Assembly (NCBI GenBank): GCA_034769895.1
Contig: CM068371.1
Span: 403,479,969 to 403,543,968 of the forward strand
Direction of reading: 5' to 3'
Length of the DNA stretch: 64,000 nucleotides
Source of the DNA: Magicicada septendecula
Lineage: Eukaryota > Arthropoda > Insecta > Hemiptera > Cicadidae
Positions 24,682 through 37,169 of the stretch are shown here, piece by piece (position 1 is the first letter of the stretch; each line of letters opens with the position of its first letter). Below the pieces are notes generated by a model, which was not told the DNA's origin, ran no database searches, and worked only from the letters and a program-made list of their open reading frames with translations. A program made the translations under genes and the position numbers.

Positions 24682-25545
24682 TTGGAATATGTAATTAGAG
24701 GCTTATCAATAAATAGCTCCAATCTGTTAACAAATAAAACTGTACAGATAGCCGCATATGCAGATGACATTAACATCATGTCAAGACGGATCACGGCAGC
24801 TAAAGAAATATTTATAGAGCTTAAAAACAAAGGCAAGGAAGTTGGGCTAGCCATATATATGGATAAAACAAAAATGCTTATCCAAACAAGAAGGGACCAG
24901 GTTCATAACAACATCGAGATAGAGGAGGACACAATTGAGGTGGTGGACAATTTCACGTATCTCGGAGTGAATCTAGCAAAGACTGGATCAGAGGAGCCGG
25001 AGATCCAAAGACGGATCACCATGGCTAACAAGGCGTACTTCGCATTGCTGCCATCATTTAGGTCTGGGGATGTGCACAGGGAAACAAAAATGAAAATATA
25101 TAGGACTGTCATCAGACCGGTGCTATGCTACGGGTGTGAGGCATGGGCAATCACACAGAAAACAGTCGACAGAGTAGACACCTTTGAAAGGAAAATCCTC
25201 AGACGCATTATAGGCCCAATACAAGAAAATGGCTCATGGAGACTGAGATACAACAACGAACTGTATCAAATATATAAAGAGATACCAGTCTCAAAATTTA
25301 TAAGAATTCAAAGATTACGTTGGGCCGGACATGTTATGAGAATGGAGGGTGGCAGGAACCCTAAGAGGGCTTTGCTGGGTACATGGGAGGGAACGAGACC
25401 TAGAGGTAGACCGAGGAAGAGGTGGGAAGATGGCGTTGCGGAGGACGCGAGAGACATGGGGATAAGAAACTGGAGGAGGGTTGCAGTGGATAGAGTGGAT
25501 TGGAGGCGGAGATTGGTGGAGGCCAGGGCCCGACTTGGGCTGTAG
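24682..25545 (+). CDS. LINE reverse transcriptase C-terminal part (open frame, 287 codons)
   Basis: The frame is open from the first base of the truncated LINE to a stop at 25545. It begins just before RT motif C (IAAYADDINIMSRR) and continues through the thumb and C-terminal region: DNFTYLGVNL, YGCEAWAIT, FERKILRRIIGP, RLRWAGHVMRM and GRPRKRWEDGV. These are typical of RTE-like and related non-LTR retrotransposons. The endonuclease and most of the RT palm are missing through 5' truncation, so no active enzyme is expected. There is no natural start codon; the frame simply begins at the insertion junction. Confidence 0.85.
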   Translation: MEYVIRGLSINSSNLLTNKTVQIAAYADDINIMSRRITAAKEIFIELKNKGKEVGLAIYMDKTKMLIQTRRDQVHNNIEIEEDTIEVVDNFTYLGVNLAKTGSEEPEIQRRITMANKAYFALLPSFRSGDVHRETKMKIYRTVIRPVLCYGCEAWAITQKTVDRVDTFERKILRRIIGPIQENGSWRLRYNNELYQIYKEIPVSKFIRIQRLRWAGHVMRMEGGRNPKRALLGTWEGTRPRGRPRKRWEDGVAEDARDMGIRNWRRVAVDRVDWRRRLVEARARLGL

Positions 25546-25563
25546 CGCCATAGGAGAGAGAGA
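24682..25563 (+). mobile_element. 5'-truncated LINE with clean target duplication
   Basis: An 882-bp LINE 3' fragment bracketed by perfect 12-bp duplications, ending in a short GA-rich tail (AGGAGAGAGAGAG). Only the distal part of the ORF is present. The perfect duplications and fully open frame suggest a recent insertion. The family is related to the remnant at 45480-45960 (shared YNxELYQxYK ... GHV region). Confidence 0.9.
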
Positions 25564-25575
25564 GGTCCTTGGCCT
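25564..25575. repeat. Target-site duplication, right copy (LINE)
   Basis: Second copy of GGTCCTTGGCCT. Confidence 0.9.
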
Positions 25576-28165
25576 GGGTTGAATGTATCATTCCCTCGTC
25601 AGTTAGTTCGGTCTTTCACTTCATGAAATATGGTCACTTTTACTATTTTTAAATGAAATTTGGGCCCTTCACGGCGTGGCGTCTCTCCTCGTAAGCGTCA
25701 CTATAAGATTCTCATGTTCCTAACTGAAAATCGTCAATATTCTGCTGTTGTCATGGTAACTCAAAGATTCTGATTGGATAAACTCGACCTAAGACCATTG
25801 TTAGGAGATTTGAATTTGTATTCAAAAAGGTTACATATCTTCTGATTGCTTTTACTCTTCGGTATTCGTTTTTAAGTATTAAATATCATCACCACTATTT
25901 GTATTTTGTTTCAAAGATTAATTTAACATCCCATAAGGTTGGGTTTACTGATGTATTAACATTTGGACAGTTATGTTGATATTATTTAAATACAGTGTTT
26001 TCTTATTTTACATGATTGCTTTAACATTTCTTTCTTAATATGATTACCTAATTGTCCTTTATTGTTTACTTGTCTTAGTTTTGCTAATGTTACAGTTTAA
26101 TTCTTAAAATTTGTAGTTTTTGTTGTTTTACAGTTAGGCATTTGCCTAGGCCTAAACAGCAATTGGCTATTTTTCTTAATTTACACAGATTACATTTTAT
26201 TTTCCCCTTGTATAGGTTCTGATTTGTTTTATACATGATTTGTTCATTTGTTGAATAGTTTTATGTCTGTTCTATAGTAATTGTATGTTATTTAATCAGT
26301 TTCCATATTCTGGCTTGTCTATTGTTATAACTGCTTTTGTTTGTAATTGAATTATTATTTATTATTGTCTATTACTTAAAATATAACATTTAGTCTTATG
26401 GTCTGTATAATCCCCACAGCCATATTCCTATTCATTACACATAATTATTATTGCATGTCATTACTCACACTGTTCATTCTCTTCTCTACTCATACTCTTT
26501 GGTGAGTTATAATTATTACATAATATAAAAGATAAAAACATAAACATTAATTAAACATATGAACACAATGATATTTCCTTATAACTAATTCCAAATGATA
26601 TTAAGCCATTAAAATGAAACTTCAACAACAGTTTACTATATGATATTAAAATCCTTCATAACAATTACCTTATTATTAAATGTCTTTTCATATCATTTTA
26701 AATCAATAGTATTGGGTTTTACCTCTGTACATCAGCAATCATACATGCTGTGTATTAGCACACTAATAGTCATTTTTTCTTAAATACATTGGTAATAACA
26801 TGAATTGGCAACTTAGAATACTAATGGCTCACAAATTATAATATAATAGGTAGTCAATACTACTCCTATCTGAACTCTATTAATTACCTAGTTTACTGCA
26901 CTTTGGTTCAGTTTGTTGTGTACACTTGTGTTCACTGATAATTGCTGTTAATTGCCACAGTCGTTTCTGTGTTTAGCAATTATTAGCTTTCACTCATTTT
27001 TACTACTCACTCTTAAATCTTTTTTCACTGATTTTTTAGTGTCTATCACTATCAATGGGGTTCTGTTTAATTTGGTATTTTAACACTATCACCTTGCACT
27101 CTCTATGTTTGATTTAAGGGTTATTGGTGGGTATTGTTTACTTAAATTCTCTTTCTCATTTTACAAAATGTTCATTATTACTCTAATTCCCTATCTCTCA
27201 CTTTACCAGGTTCAATTATACCGTTAACAAGTTCATGTCGTATTAGATTGATTTATCATAGTTATCTCTATTCATTTGGTTAGTGTACCCTTCTAAATTT
27301 AAGTTATTGAAATTTAACACTTCTCATTTACATTGTTTGTTTGGGTTTACATTAACAATTATTATTTACAATTATTATTCATTGGTTTCTTTTTATTTGG
27401 TCTGTCACTGGTGTTCTGGCTGGTTCTACTTATTCACTTCATTTGGTGATGATCCATATATCCTTTCATATGTGTTAGGGCTGGTTCTAGTTATTCACTT
27501 ATTCTGTTCTAATGTATATATCTTTATATTAGTGTTGGCTGGGTCTACTTTCTCACTTACCATCTATTGGGTTATTATGGTTAAATCCCCATGTATCATT
27601 GTTTTCAACGTTTCGGTCCATTGCTTGTTACTTTTCTCTTATCAGAGGTTACTTTTATGATTACTTTCATATGCTTGATCGTATGATTATTTTAATTACC
27701 CATTCTTTTATCTCTGACTCATCCCTTTTAATCATAGTGTTAAGTATTTAATAATTTATTCTTATCATGTTTCCTCATTAGTGTTTGTTGAAGATATGTA
27801 CCATTACAATATATATATAATTGTGATGAGTTGTTGATTTTAGACAGATTTCATTTCTAAAAGTCGCTACATTCCCTTATTAGACTCATAAACCTGAGTC
27901 AAGACATTTGAAGAAAAGACAGTTTAAACCTATGAATTAGAAAAAAGAAACCTTAAAATTCATCCATTCTGGTTTGACAAATCTGAAGTAACAGCAGATG
28001 AAAGATCAATTCGCCTTCTCTGGTATAACTAATGAAAGCATAAAATTTAATTAATGATGTAGCTGTATCTCTGTGTTGTAGAAAATATGTGATGTTTTAT
28101 TTCTTCTTCTAATAACACTAAGAATACTAAATCTAAAAAAAGATTTTTTTACTATTTACAAGAAA
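25576..28165. other. Unassigned AT/T-rich intergenic stretch
   Basis: About 2.6 kb, strongly T-rich on the plus strand between 25900 and 27700. The open frame at 27283-27660 is hydrophobic low-complexity translation of T-rich DNA. No gene or repeat supported. Confidence 0.5.
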
Positions 28166-28700
28166 AGTGAAGAAAGTCAGTTCTGTAGTGAGTTTTTGCA
28201 AGCTCTAGCTAAAGTGTGTGGTCTGAAACAAACTAAGACAGTTGCACACCATTCCCAATTAAATAGAAAAATTCCACTGAACAAGAGTATAATGACAGCA
28301 CATGATACAAGAAAATGGAGTAGTGTGCTGTCAACAATTTTGTTAGGCTCCACTATATTCTTTGAGACGACACGAACTCAACAATAGTGGAAATGTAAAA
28401 GGAACTATCCTCATCCTTCCTGGACACTTTCTGGTATATTCAACTCAGATGACAGGTGAGGTCCTTGCAGGCTTTGTTTCTGATTGGAACATGAGGAGCT
28501 TACAACCAACCCCAGATCAACACAAATGTAAGATGAGCCTACTGTTCTTGAAAACTTTCATATTACAACTCGGGTATTAGTCAGGTCGTTACTAGAGGAA
28601 ACATATGAAGGCCCATATGAAGTCAGCAGAAGACAAAAAATTGTACAGTTTAATGTAAGGTCAGGGCATTAATAGTTCTATTGACCAGTATAAACTAACA
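28166..28700 (+). pseudogene. Old gypsy-type pol (integrase) fragment
   Basis: The translation shows the order of motifs of a gypsy integrase core and tail: FLQALAKVCGLKQTK, a degenerate AHHSQLN, KWSSVLSTILLGS, and further on INSSIDQYKLTC. This corresponds to the region after the catalytic core in insect gypsy-like pol proteins. It is much more decayed than the other gypsy copies here (many breaks) and has no LTRs in view. It is an ancient fossil, cut off on its right by unassigned sequence before the mariner. Confidence 0.6.
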
Positions 28701-29003
28701 TGTCTTGTCTTCTAATGAAAGTTAACCTGCCTATCACAGGTAGTGAGAATAATTCAGCATTTCACAATCACTCCAGACACCAGCAAATAAGCATCAGAAC
28801 CACCTATCCATGATCCATCACCACGTACACTCTGTAGAAGACATGATCAGGTCAGGTCATAACATAACTCTGATTCCCCTCCAGTATGATGTCTAGATTA
28901 CTTCAGTTTAGCTACAGACTTTTTTGTTTTTTAACTCCCCTGAGGTGTATGATGGACAATTGACGTTTTCGTTAATCAGCATTCTCTACTGTATTAAACA
29001 ATA

Positions 29004-29121
29004 CGAGGGCGATTTGATTAGTTCATAGCCTACCATAGAAACGAATCTGTGGTGTTTCTCTTTTTTACTGCATCGTGGCACCACATTCACCCCACGAACA
29101 GTAGTGAAGCGTCAAGTCATT
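29004..29121 (+). repeat. Left long inverted repeat of the mariner
   Basis: Pairs with about 34158-34282. Conserved blocks include CGTGGCACCACATTC and CCCCACGAACAG. It overlaps the end of the transposase frame (stop at 29117). Confidence 0.85.
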
Positions 29122-29362
29122 TACTTACCCTGTTAAGGAAGTCCGATTCTTCTAGGTCCTCAAAATAACCATTTACTGCTGCTTTCAGTACGTCATCTGA
29201 GGAAATTCGCTTCCCCCCCCCAAATTGTTTGAGGTTTGGGAATAGATGAAAGTCAGATGGCACTAAATCAGGCAAATAAGGTGGTTGGTGCAACAGATCG
29301 TACTTCAATTTGGCAATTTTTGCCACAGACACAATGCACATGTGAGGGGGTGCATTATCCTG
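29117..29362 (-). pseudogene. mariner transposase, C-terminal part
   Basis: Contains the second and third catalytic aspartates: D in IFHQDNAPPH (reading into 29362 from the left hAT junction) and D in DLVPSDFHLF. 34 residues separate them (DD34D). The frame ends at EESDFLNRVSK. That is roughly 25 residues earlier than the usual irritans-group C-terminus (which ends in a GDYVEK-like motif), because the long inverted repeat takes over there. Confidence 0.85.
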
Positions 29363-29370
29363 ATGGAAAA
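29363..29370. repeat. hAT target-site duplication, left copy
   Basis: ATGGAAAA, identical to 33376-33383. An 8-bp duplication is diagnostic of hAT insertion. Confidence 0.9.
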
Positions 29371-32300
29371 CAGGGGCGGATTTACGCACAGGCAGACTAG
29401 GCACTTGCCTGGGGTGGCAAATTTTGGGGACCGGCAAAATTTGAGTTAAGAAATGATATTTTTAGATTCAAACAAATTTATAAGTATAAAAGCCAGTTCA
29501 ATTAAGCACACAAATATAAAAATTATCTCCACTTAATTTTTAACTATAACGCAGTTATCGTTTTTCACCCAAAAATAATACGGGCGAATGTTTATGTTTT
29601 CAACCTTTGAAATATTTGGCGTTGACTGTACTTCTGTGGAACGCATGAGTCATCCGTCTGTCAACAAACCTTCTGTACTGTACCTATTTTTATCTCAGTT
29701 AGTTGTTCTCTTGTTGACAAGGTGGGGGGTTTATGCTTACATGTTGCGTGTTGTAAAATTATGTTTTAGTGATACATTGAACTCGGAGCGTTCGCTTGTC
29801 GTAATTTTCACTCGGCTATTGTGATTAGTGAAGTTATTCTTATTCTATTCAGTACAGGGTTTTATAGTTGCATTGTGGACTCTTCAACATGAATTATAAA
29901 AAGCATTTATTACGTGTTTAAATATTTTAACATTTAGGAATAAAAACAAACAACAACTTTAATTTACAAATTAAAATTTATTTCTGTGCCTGTGTGACAT
30001 TATGTAAATATATTTTTCTATTGTATTTTAAGAAAATGGCAGATGGAAGAAAACGTTTAAGTGGCATACAATATAAGAAATTAAGAAAAGAAAGGGAAGC
30101 TAGGACTTTGTTTTAAGTAAAACCTTAAAAATCGATAATTTTTTTAATACTCAGTCAAAAACGCAAGCAAATGAACAGTACAAGAACCAAAGCTTGTCAA
30201 ATGAAAAAGAAATTGAAAACAATGTTAAGGAACTTCCTAGTGATAGTGATACGGAGTAGCAGTGACAGTAGTGACAGTGAGGCCCAAGAAACTGTTCATA
30301 ATGTGAACCAGGAGACTTTTTTATCCAAGGGGGAGACTGCTGTAGATCCAGTCGATGTCGAGATAACTACTGCTACTTTATCTTCAACTTCAAATGAGGA
30401 AGGAGAATTAGAATTTCTTGACTGCGATCCTGTTAATTGGTCAGTGAACGAGAGAACTCGTGATTATGTGGCAAAATTTGGTTTTTGCCAAAATACTAAT
30501 TCAGATTTTAAAAAATCAATGAGGCAGTATAACAACGGTACAGTCAGGTACCTTACAGTAAATATGTTTCAGCACAAGCTTACTAATGGTGAATTATTGC
30601 CTTGAAATTGGTTAGTGTTTTCTGAGAGTACTGGGTGCGTTTTTTGTGGTGTCTGCATTATATTCTCAGACAAAAACGCTAGTAAAACAAAGTTTTCCGA
30701 AGGAGGATTTAATGACTGGAAAAATGCAAGTACATCACTCTCAGAGCACGAAAACTCAGTTAATCACAGAAACTGCCTTAAAACCCTTAACAAACGAAGT
30801 CAGTTTAAAGGCTGCATTGATAAGCAGCTTGTAGAAAAATTTCAAGCTGAGGTTAATTATTGGAAGAGTGTTCTTCAATGTGTCGTTGTTGTTGTTAAAG
30901 CGTTAGCATTGCGTGGTATGCCATTGCGTGGATACAATGAAAAGTTTGGAAGCAGCAGAAATGGGAATTATATGATGCTGCTTGAAGTTATAGCTGAGTT
31001 TGACTCTTTTCTAGTGTGTCACATAGCTAAGTATGGCCACCCAGGTAGCGGTAAAACATCCTATTTATCTTCAACTATTGCTGAAGAATTTCTGTCTATT
31101 TTAGCTAATAATCTTACAAACAAAATTGTTTGTGAAGTAAAGCAGGCCAAGTACTTCTCATTAATAGTTGACTTTACACCAGATATCTCACATGTAGACC
31201 TTTGGCTATTGTGATAAGGTATGTTAAAGAAGATGGTTCTCCCATTGAACGGTTTTTGACATTCCTTCCCAATACTGGTCACGAAGCTGAAGACATGTTT
31301 AATGCTATTATCAAAGTCTTTGAGTGCAATGGTTTGGACATTAGTAATTGTCGGGGACAATCCTACAACAACGCAAGCAACATGTCTGGAGTGTATTCAG
31401 GTCTCCAAGCTCGAATCAAAGAACTGAATGGCCATGCTGATTTTATCCCATGTTCTGCTCACTCTTTGAACCTCGTCGGAACTAATGCAGCTGAATGTTG
31501 CAATACAGGTTGCTACTTTTTTTCTGTTTTTGCAAGAACTGTACAACTTTTTTAGTTCATCAACTAGTAGGTGGGATTTACTTCAAAGATCAGTTCCTGA
31601 CAATCAAGACCCTCCTTTTATCTAAAAGGCCTCAGTTCTACTAGATGGTCTGCACGAGATGACGCCTGCAAAGCTCTGATAAATAACTGGCAACAAATTT
31701 ATCAAACTTTGCTGAACATTTTCGAAGATCCAACACAAAAGGCAGTTATTCGCGCTGAAGCAAGAGGTTTAGCTACAAAAGTGGACTCGCTAGAGACTGC
31801 TTTTATGGCTGAATTTTGGGGTTTCGTACTTCAAAGGCTGAATGACACGAATAAGAAACTGCAATGCATGGACATTAACCTTAAATCAGTAATCCACTTG
31901 TATGACTCATTAATTAAGCTCATGGAATCAACAAGAGATAATTTTGATTACTTTGAAGAAAAAGCCAAAGAACTGTGCCAATTGAAGGTGTATGACAAGA
32001 ATAAACGCATGACTAAGAGAAAAAGACAACATGACGAACAGGACGAACTCTGTGGAAGCGAAGGTGCAGTGTTCACTCCTCGTGAAAACCTGAGGGTGAA
32101 TGTTTTCATTGTTATCATCAATAACCTGAAAATGCAACTTGAAAAAAGAAGGAATGCATACGCAGAAGTAAACCGAAAATTCCAAGCGTTAACTCTTATT
32201 AAAGACTTGAGCAATGAAGACCTAAGGAGGACAGGTGGGAACCTTGTTAGAGAATATCCAAATGATTTAGAAAACGCCTTCTTGGATGAAATTATTCATT

Positions 32301-33375
32301 TTAAATGCTTTCTGGAAGAAGCTCCACTAGAGGGTTTTAGTAAAGTGAAGAAGAGAAAAAAAAAGGAAAAGGCAAATGGACAAAACAAGCGGCACTCCAA
32401 TGCCAGTTGAGCAGGTTGAGCTACAGCCAACAAAGGAGGATAAGTGGTTAACACCTCTGAGTCTTTGCCGCTTCATTCGTAAAGATGATCTTCAGATGCT
32501 CTATCCAAACTTAGATATTACTCTGAGAATGTTTGTGAGTACGGCTGTCTCCAATTGTTCAGCAGAAAGAGCCTTTTCATGGCTTAGAAGAGTAAAAAAA
32601 CATATCTCCACACAAACATGGGAGAGGATTGCTTAAACTCGCTGGCGGTACTGTCAGTCGAAGGTGACATGTTAACGTCAATGGATTTTTCTGAAGTTAT
32701 TGATGTCTTTGCCCAAACAAAATCTTGAAGAAAACTGTAAATACTTTTGTTATAACTAGATTTTTCCAAGTAATATGTTTTCAGTTTCATTATTTTCATA
32801 TCAAACATTATTCAGTATTAGTTGCATTATTATTATTTCTGTGCTGTAATCGTTGTATACGATAAAATTAGTTGAGTTGCATATATAGATTTGTTATAAC
32901 TAGATTTTTCCAAGTAATATGATTTCAATTTCATTTGTTTCATATCAAACTAACATTATTCAGTATTTGTTGCATTATTATTATTTCTGTGCTGTAATCT
33001 TTGAATACGATAAAATTAGTTGAGTTGAATATATAACTGTACCAGTATTCCAGTATTTTTCGTTTTTCATTTAATAAATAATGTTTGTACCCATATTTTA
33101 TATGATTTTATTTACGTTTCCCTTAATTTCTAACTAAAATTAATTATTTTCTTCTGATAAGTAAATATTTATATTATCAATGTTTATTTATTTTTACGTG
33201 AAATATAATTCACCTGACAGTCAAAGGAAACGAGGCAGACAATCAAACTGGGGGGAAAGAGGATGTGAAATCGAAGAGGGGAAGGGAGGGGGAATGAGGG
33301 AGAGAGATAGGAGAGGGTGGGGGTGGGGCATTATCTCCCATGCCTGGGGGTGGCAGTACAGCAAATCCGCCCATG
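29371..33375 (+). mobile_element. hAT DNA transposon (ZMYM1-like / DUF4371 type)
   Basis: A 4005-bp element with terminal inverted repeats CAGGGGCGGATTTAC (left) and its imperfect inverse (right, ending AAATCCGCCCATG). It is flanked by perfect 8-bp duplications inside the mariner transposase. It carries one plus-strand transposase gene (30036-32636) with several frame changes. The family, with a TTF-type zinc finger and DUF4371 region, is widespread in insects. Confidence 0.92.
30036..32636 (+). pseudogene. hAT transposase (TTF zinc finger, DUF4371, hAT dimerisation)
   Basis: Start MADGRKRLSGIQYKK, typical of this group, followed by an early stop and an acidic Ser/Asp-rich linker. A TTF-type zinc-finger region follows (WSVNERTRDYVAKFG ... 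CVFCGVCIIF, 30440-30670), then DUF4371/RNase H-like core pieces: YFSLIVDFTPDIS carries the first catalytic D, and CRGQSYNNASNMSG has Asn where active relatives have Asp (usual CRGQGYDNAANMSG). The C-terminal dimerisation motif NCSAERAFSWLRRVKK (near 32570) holds the Glu. Frame changes occur near 30110, 30605, 31205, 31560-31700 and 32390, so the gene is dead. Confidence 0.88.
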
Positions 33376-33383
33376 ATGGAAAA
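33376..33383. repeat. hAT target-site duplication, right copy
   Basis: ATGGAAAA, identical to 29363-29370. Confidence 0.9.
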
Positions 33384-34130
33384 TGACCTTCATCTTTGCT
33401 AAACCGGGTCTTTTTTCTTGAATTTTTACATTTACTCCCAAAAGGTTAGCTTAATACTCTTCATTTATCATTTGACCCTTTTCAAGGCAATCTAGTAAGA
33501 ATATCCCCTTAGCATCCCAGCAAGATGGATCCATACACTTTCCAGCCGACAAAATTGATTTTACAGATTTTTGAGGCAGCGAATCACTATGCATCCATTG
33601 TTTCGACTGTTGTTTTGTTTCTAGAGTGAAGTAATGGACCCATGTTTCATCAGTTGTTACAAATCTATGAATAAAATCTTTTGGATTTTTCTAAAACGGT
33701 CCAAACATTTCTGAGAAGCTTGCATTTGCATGCATTTTTGGTCACTTGTCAATAAACGCAGCACCCATCTTGCAGACAGCTTTTTCATACCTAATTCCTC
33801 AGTAAGAATGTGATATACTCTGTTATATGAGATGCCCACAGGCTTAACAATTTCAGACACCTTCAAACGGTGATCTTCCAAAAGAATATCGTGCACTTTA
33901 TTGATGATTTCTGTTGTAGTGGCATTTTTCGGATGCCCAGTACACGGGTCAACTTTCAAACTTGCACGACCGCGTTTAAATTCAGTAGCCCATTTTTCCA
34001 CTGTAGTAAATGAAGGTCCAGCATCACCCAACACATTCTTCATCTCATTAAAAATTTCTGTTGGCGTTAAAACCTTTCTTAACAACAAATTTGATGTTCC
34101 GTTTTCTCCATTTTCAGTGTTGCCATTTTA
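33384..34130 (-). pseudogene. mariner transposase, N-terminal and first catalytic part
   Basis: Start MATLKMEKTEHQ near 34130, then a frame change near 34085 into VLTPTEIFNEMKNVLG. The HTH regions (PSFTTVEKWATEFKRG and LKVSEIVKPVGISYNRVYHIL) and the first catalytic D in VTTDETWVHYF (near 33650) follow. An in-frame stop lies near 33450 (after INEEY). The protein is collinear with irritans-group mariner transposases known from many insects. The inactivating changes and the hAT insertion make it a dead copy. Confidence 0.85.
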
Positions 34131-34157
34131 TTTATATAGCTGTTTCTCCACAACAAT

Positions 34158-34282
34158 GACTTGACCCGACTTGACGCTTCACAGCTGTTCGTGGGGCGAA
34201 TGTGGCGCCACGATGCGGTAAAAAACAGAAATGCCACACATTTGTTTATATGGTAGACCGCAAACTTTTCAAATTGCCCTCG
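34158..34282 (-). repeat. Right long inverted repeat of the mariner
   Basis: Inverse partner of 29004-29121, with an extra ~10 bp (a local repeat of GTCAAGTC) near its inner end. It occupies the 5' untranslated part of the transposase gene. Confidence 0.85.
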
Positions 34283-34284
34283 TA

Positions 34285-35719
34285 TTAAAATGACTGAAAT
34301 ATTCAATATACCAAACAGAATATACATACTAATATATGATATCATCTTCGTAAGCAATATAATTTCAGAGAAAAAGATTCACTTCTATTAATGGAAACAA
34401 ATGGATATTGCAAAAAGCCTGTTTCGTATCCAGCCAAGAAGAAAGTACAGATAGAAATTGCCAGGGAAGATACAAAGTAGACAATATTCTTGATAAGAAG
34501 GAATGCAGACACAAAATTAAATAGTGCAAAAGGGTTTTTGTAGTGACTAGTATGGAATGAACTTTGAGTTAAACTAAAGAAAATAATGAGTATAGATACT
34601 CTTCAAGTAGAGGGAAATTAATGGCTGAAATAATGGAATCATCAGAAATACAATGATTCAGCTTTCTGGGTGAAAGTGAGAGAGATCTATAAGGTATTGT
34701 AATTAACTATCACTGATGTGTAAAATCTCTATCTCTATTCATTTGAAATAGAAATTTTGAAAATGATTTTTTCTGAAATTAAAATTTATTTCTTTATCAT
34801 TGTAAGCAATACACATGCAGACAATTATCTGTAATACTGTTTCACAATAATAACTAATTACATAAAACTATAATACTAACAATGATTAATAGCAACTCAT
34901 AATAATACTATTAATAAAGGGATCAAGTAAATGTGTTAAAAAAAACATTAATTTTTGACATTTGTATTAACTGTTAAGAGAAATACTGAATTCCTACTAT
35001 TTTGAAATTGCACATGTTAGATTGAAGCCAGAATGTGTGTGATTTTATGATAACCACTTTTTCTTTGAAAATAATTGATTACTCATTATTCATTATTTAC
35101 ATGTGATTCTGTGGCGTTTCACAAACATTTCCCTGAATGTCATTATACAGTCATGAAACATGATAGGCAAATATTGAACTGCAAAAAATAGTTTGTTTAA
35201 TTGTAGGGAATTAATTTAATGCTTCTAGGAATATGTTCGTATCTTGTATGTATTAAAAAGTTTCTAGATCACATCAATTACCACATCACTGCCAAGATGA
35301 TGTTATGAGTCTCAATCGTTATGAAGTATGTAGTACGATTCATCTTTCTATTCACATTTATTATTTCTTCTTTTGGACTTTTATTAATATCAGTTCTTTC
35401 ATATCCTCTCATACACTCTTTTTTCTCTTGTGACATCCATTTTATTTTAAACGGGATACATTAGATGGGATACTGAACCATTTTCAACAAATTTTTGAAA
35501 TATCTACTTATGTTGATGACATCTACTGAAGTACTGCAGTATTTAAGATTTTCCACTTTTAAGGATCTTCGCATTCATTAACTCTCATGGGTTTTGGCAG
35601 TAGAATGCCAGTAGTGTGTCTCTTTGTATTACTTTTGATACTGGTTTTAAAGAATTTACATATTAACTAAGATTTTCTATTTCTTGTCAGTTTTTGATTT
35701 TCAAAAGCTGCATTCAGGT
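34285..35719. other. Unassigned AT-rich stretch
   Basis: About 1.4 kb right of the mariner. No frame or repeat I can support. Confidence 0.5.
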
Positions 35720-36310
35720 GCTCTTGTACAACTAGAAGACCTGGTAATATGGAATTGTAATATGCCCATCTTGTTGGGCATGGCGGAGTAAAGATTCTCC
35801 ATTTCCCCATTGTGTCAAAGTATGTGCCACATACCTTAAGAGATTCTCAGCATAAATTCCAGAGTGCTTGGCACTTTCCAAAGGTTGGATTACAAATTTT
35901 CTCATAGGCATTGTTTTCTATTATAACTTGTTTTGTATCTAATGCAGCTACTACATACAGTGTATATGTGGTTTACCTTCTATGACCAGGTAGTTTGTAA
36001 GCATAATTGTCTTTCTCAAGTCCATCGATCCCAGAAAAATCTTTCTGGGAGTAAATCATAATCTTCGTGTTAATTTTCATCTACAAGTGGAAGTCCTTCA
36101 GGGTTCACAACATTAGATTCAGATTTGCCAAATACCTTAAAAGCATTTACCATGTTTGATCCATTGTCTGTGGCTGTTTTTATAATGTATGATATTTTTA
36201 TATCACACTTTAACTGCACATAACTTAACATTTTGTGATAGCAACATCTTTTCCTTCAAATGCATCACTACCTATCCAGTGAACAGGAATCCCTAAATAA
36301 CTTGCGGATT
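35720..36310 (-). pseudogene. Decayed hAT transposase fragment
   Basis: On the minus strand, short collinear pieces match the middle of a hAT transposase. LGIPVHWIG is near 36270-36300. TDNGSNMVNAFKVFG (36136-36180) carries the catalytic TDxGSN motif of hAT core domains. Further on are a degenerate H..L.VVAALD and ALWN segment and a PTRW. Multiple stops and shifts interrupt it. It differs from the hAT families at 29371 and 49207, so it marks a third, older hAT lineage. No terminal repeats found. Confidence 0.55.
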
Positions 36311-36550
36311 TAGATGATGACCAAATTATAAATAGTTACATAAGCATAATTATACATAATTACATATACATACATAGAAAATATGTTTATCCTATACATA
36401 CTTGCCCTACGTATTCACACTCAAAGTCAGTGACATAATACAGTTAAGAGCTGACATTTGCAGATACCATGAAAAATGGCATGTAGCTTGATCCTACATC
36501 CCCACAATTTCAGCTGATTCATATCAACTGAGCATGCTATTGATTCCTAA

Positions 36551-37169
<619 letters not shown>

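Larger units (their letters stand above)
29004..34282 (-). mobile_element. irritans-like mariner with long inverted repeats, split by a hAT
   Basis: TA (29002-29003 and 34283-34284) flanks both ends. The ends are inverted copies of each other: CGAGGGCGATTTGAT... at left, CGAGGGCAATTTGAAAAG... at right. The match continues for about 120 bp, far longer than the ~28 bp usual for mariner. Removing the nested hAT (29371-33375) and one target copy leaves about 1266 bp, a normal mariner length. The transposase is on the minus strand in two parts either side of the hAT. It is inactive. Confidence 0.9.

Noticed and set aside
25315-25591. Pro/Ser-rich minus-strand ORFs opposite the LINE
   Set aside because: Antisense shadow of the Arg/Gly-rich LINE C-terminus.
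27283-27660. 125-codon hydrophobic ORF
   Set aside because: T-rich low-complexity DNA gives Phe/Leu/Ile runs by chance. No family resemblance and no splice or promoter context.
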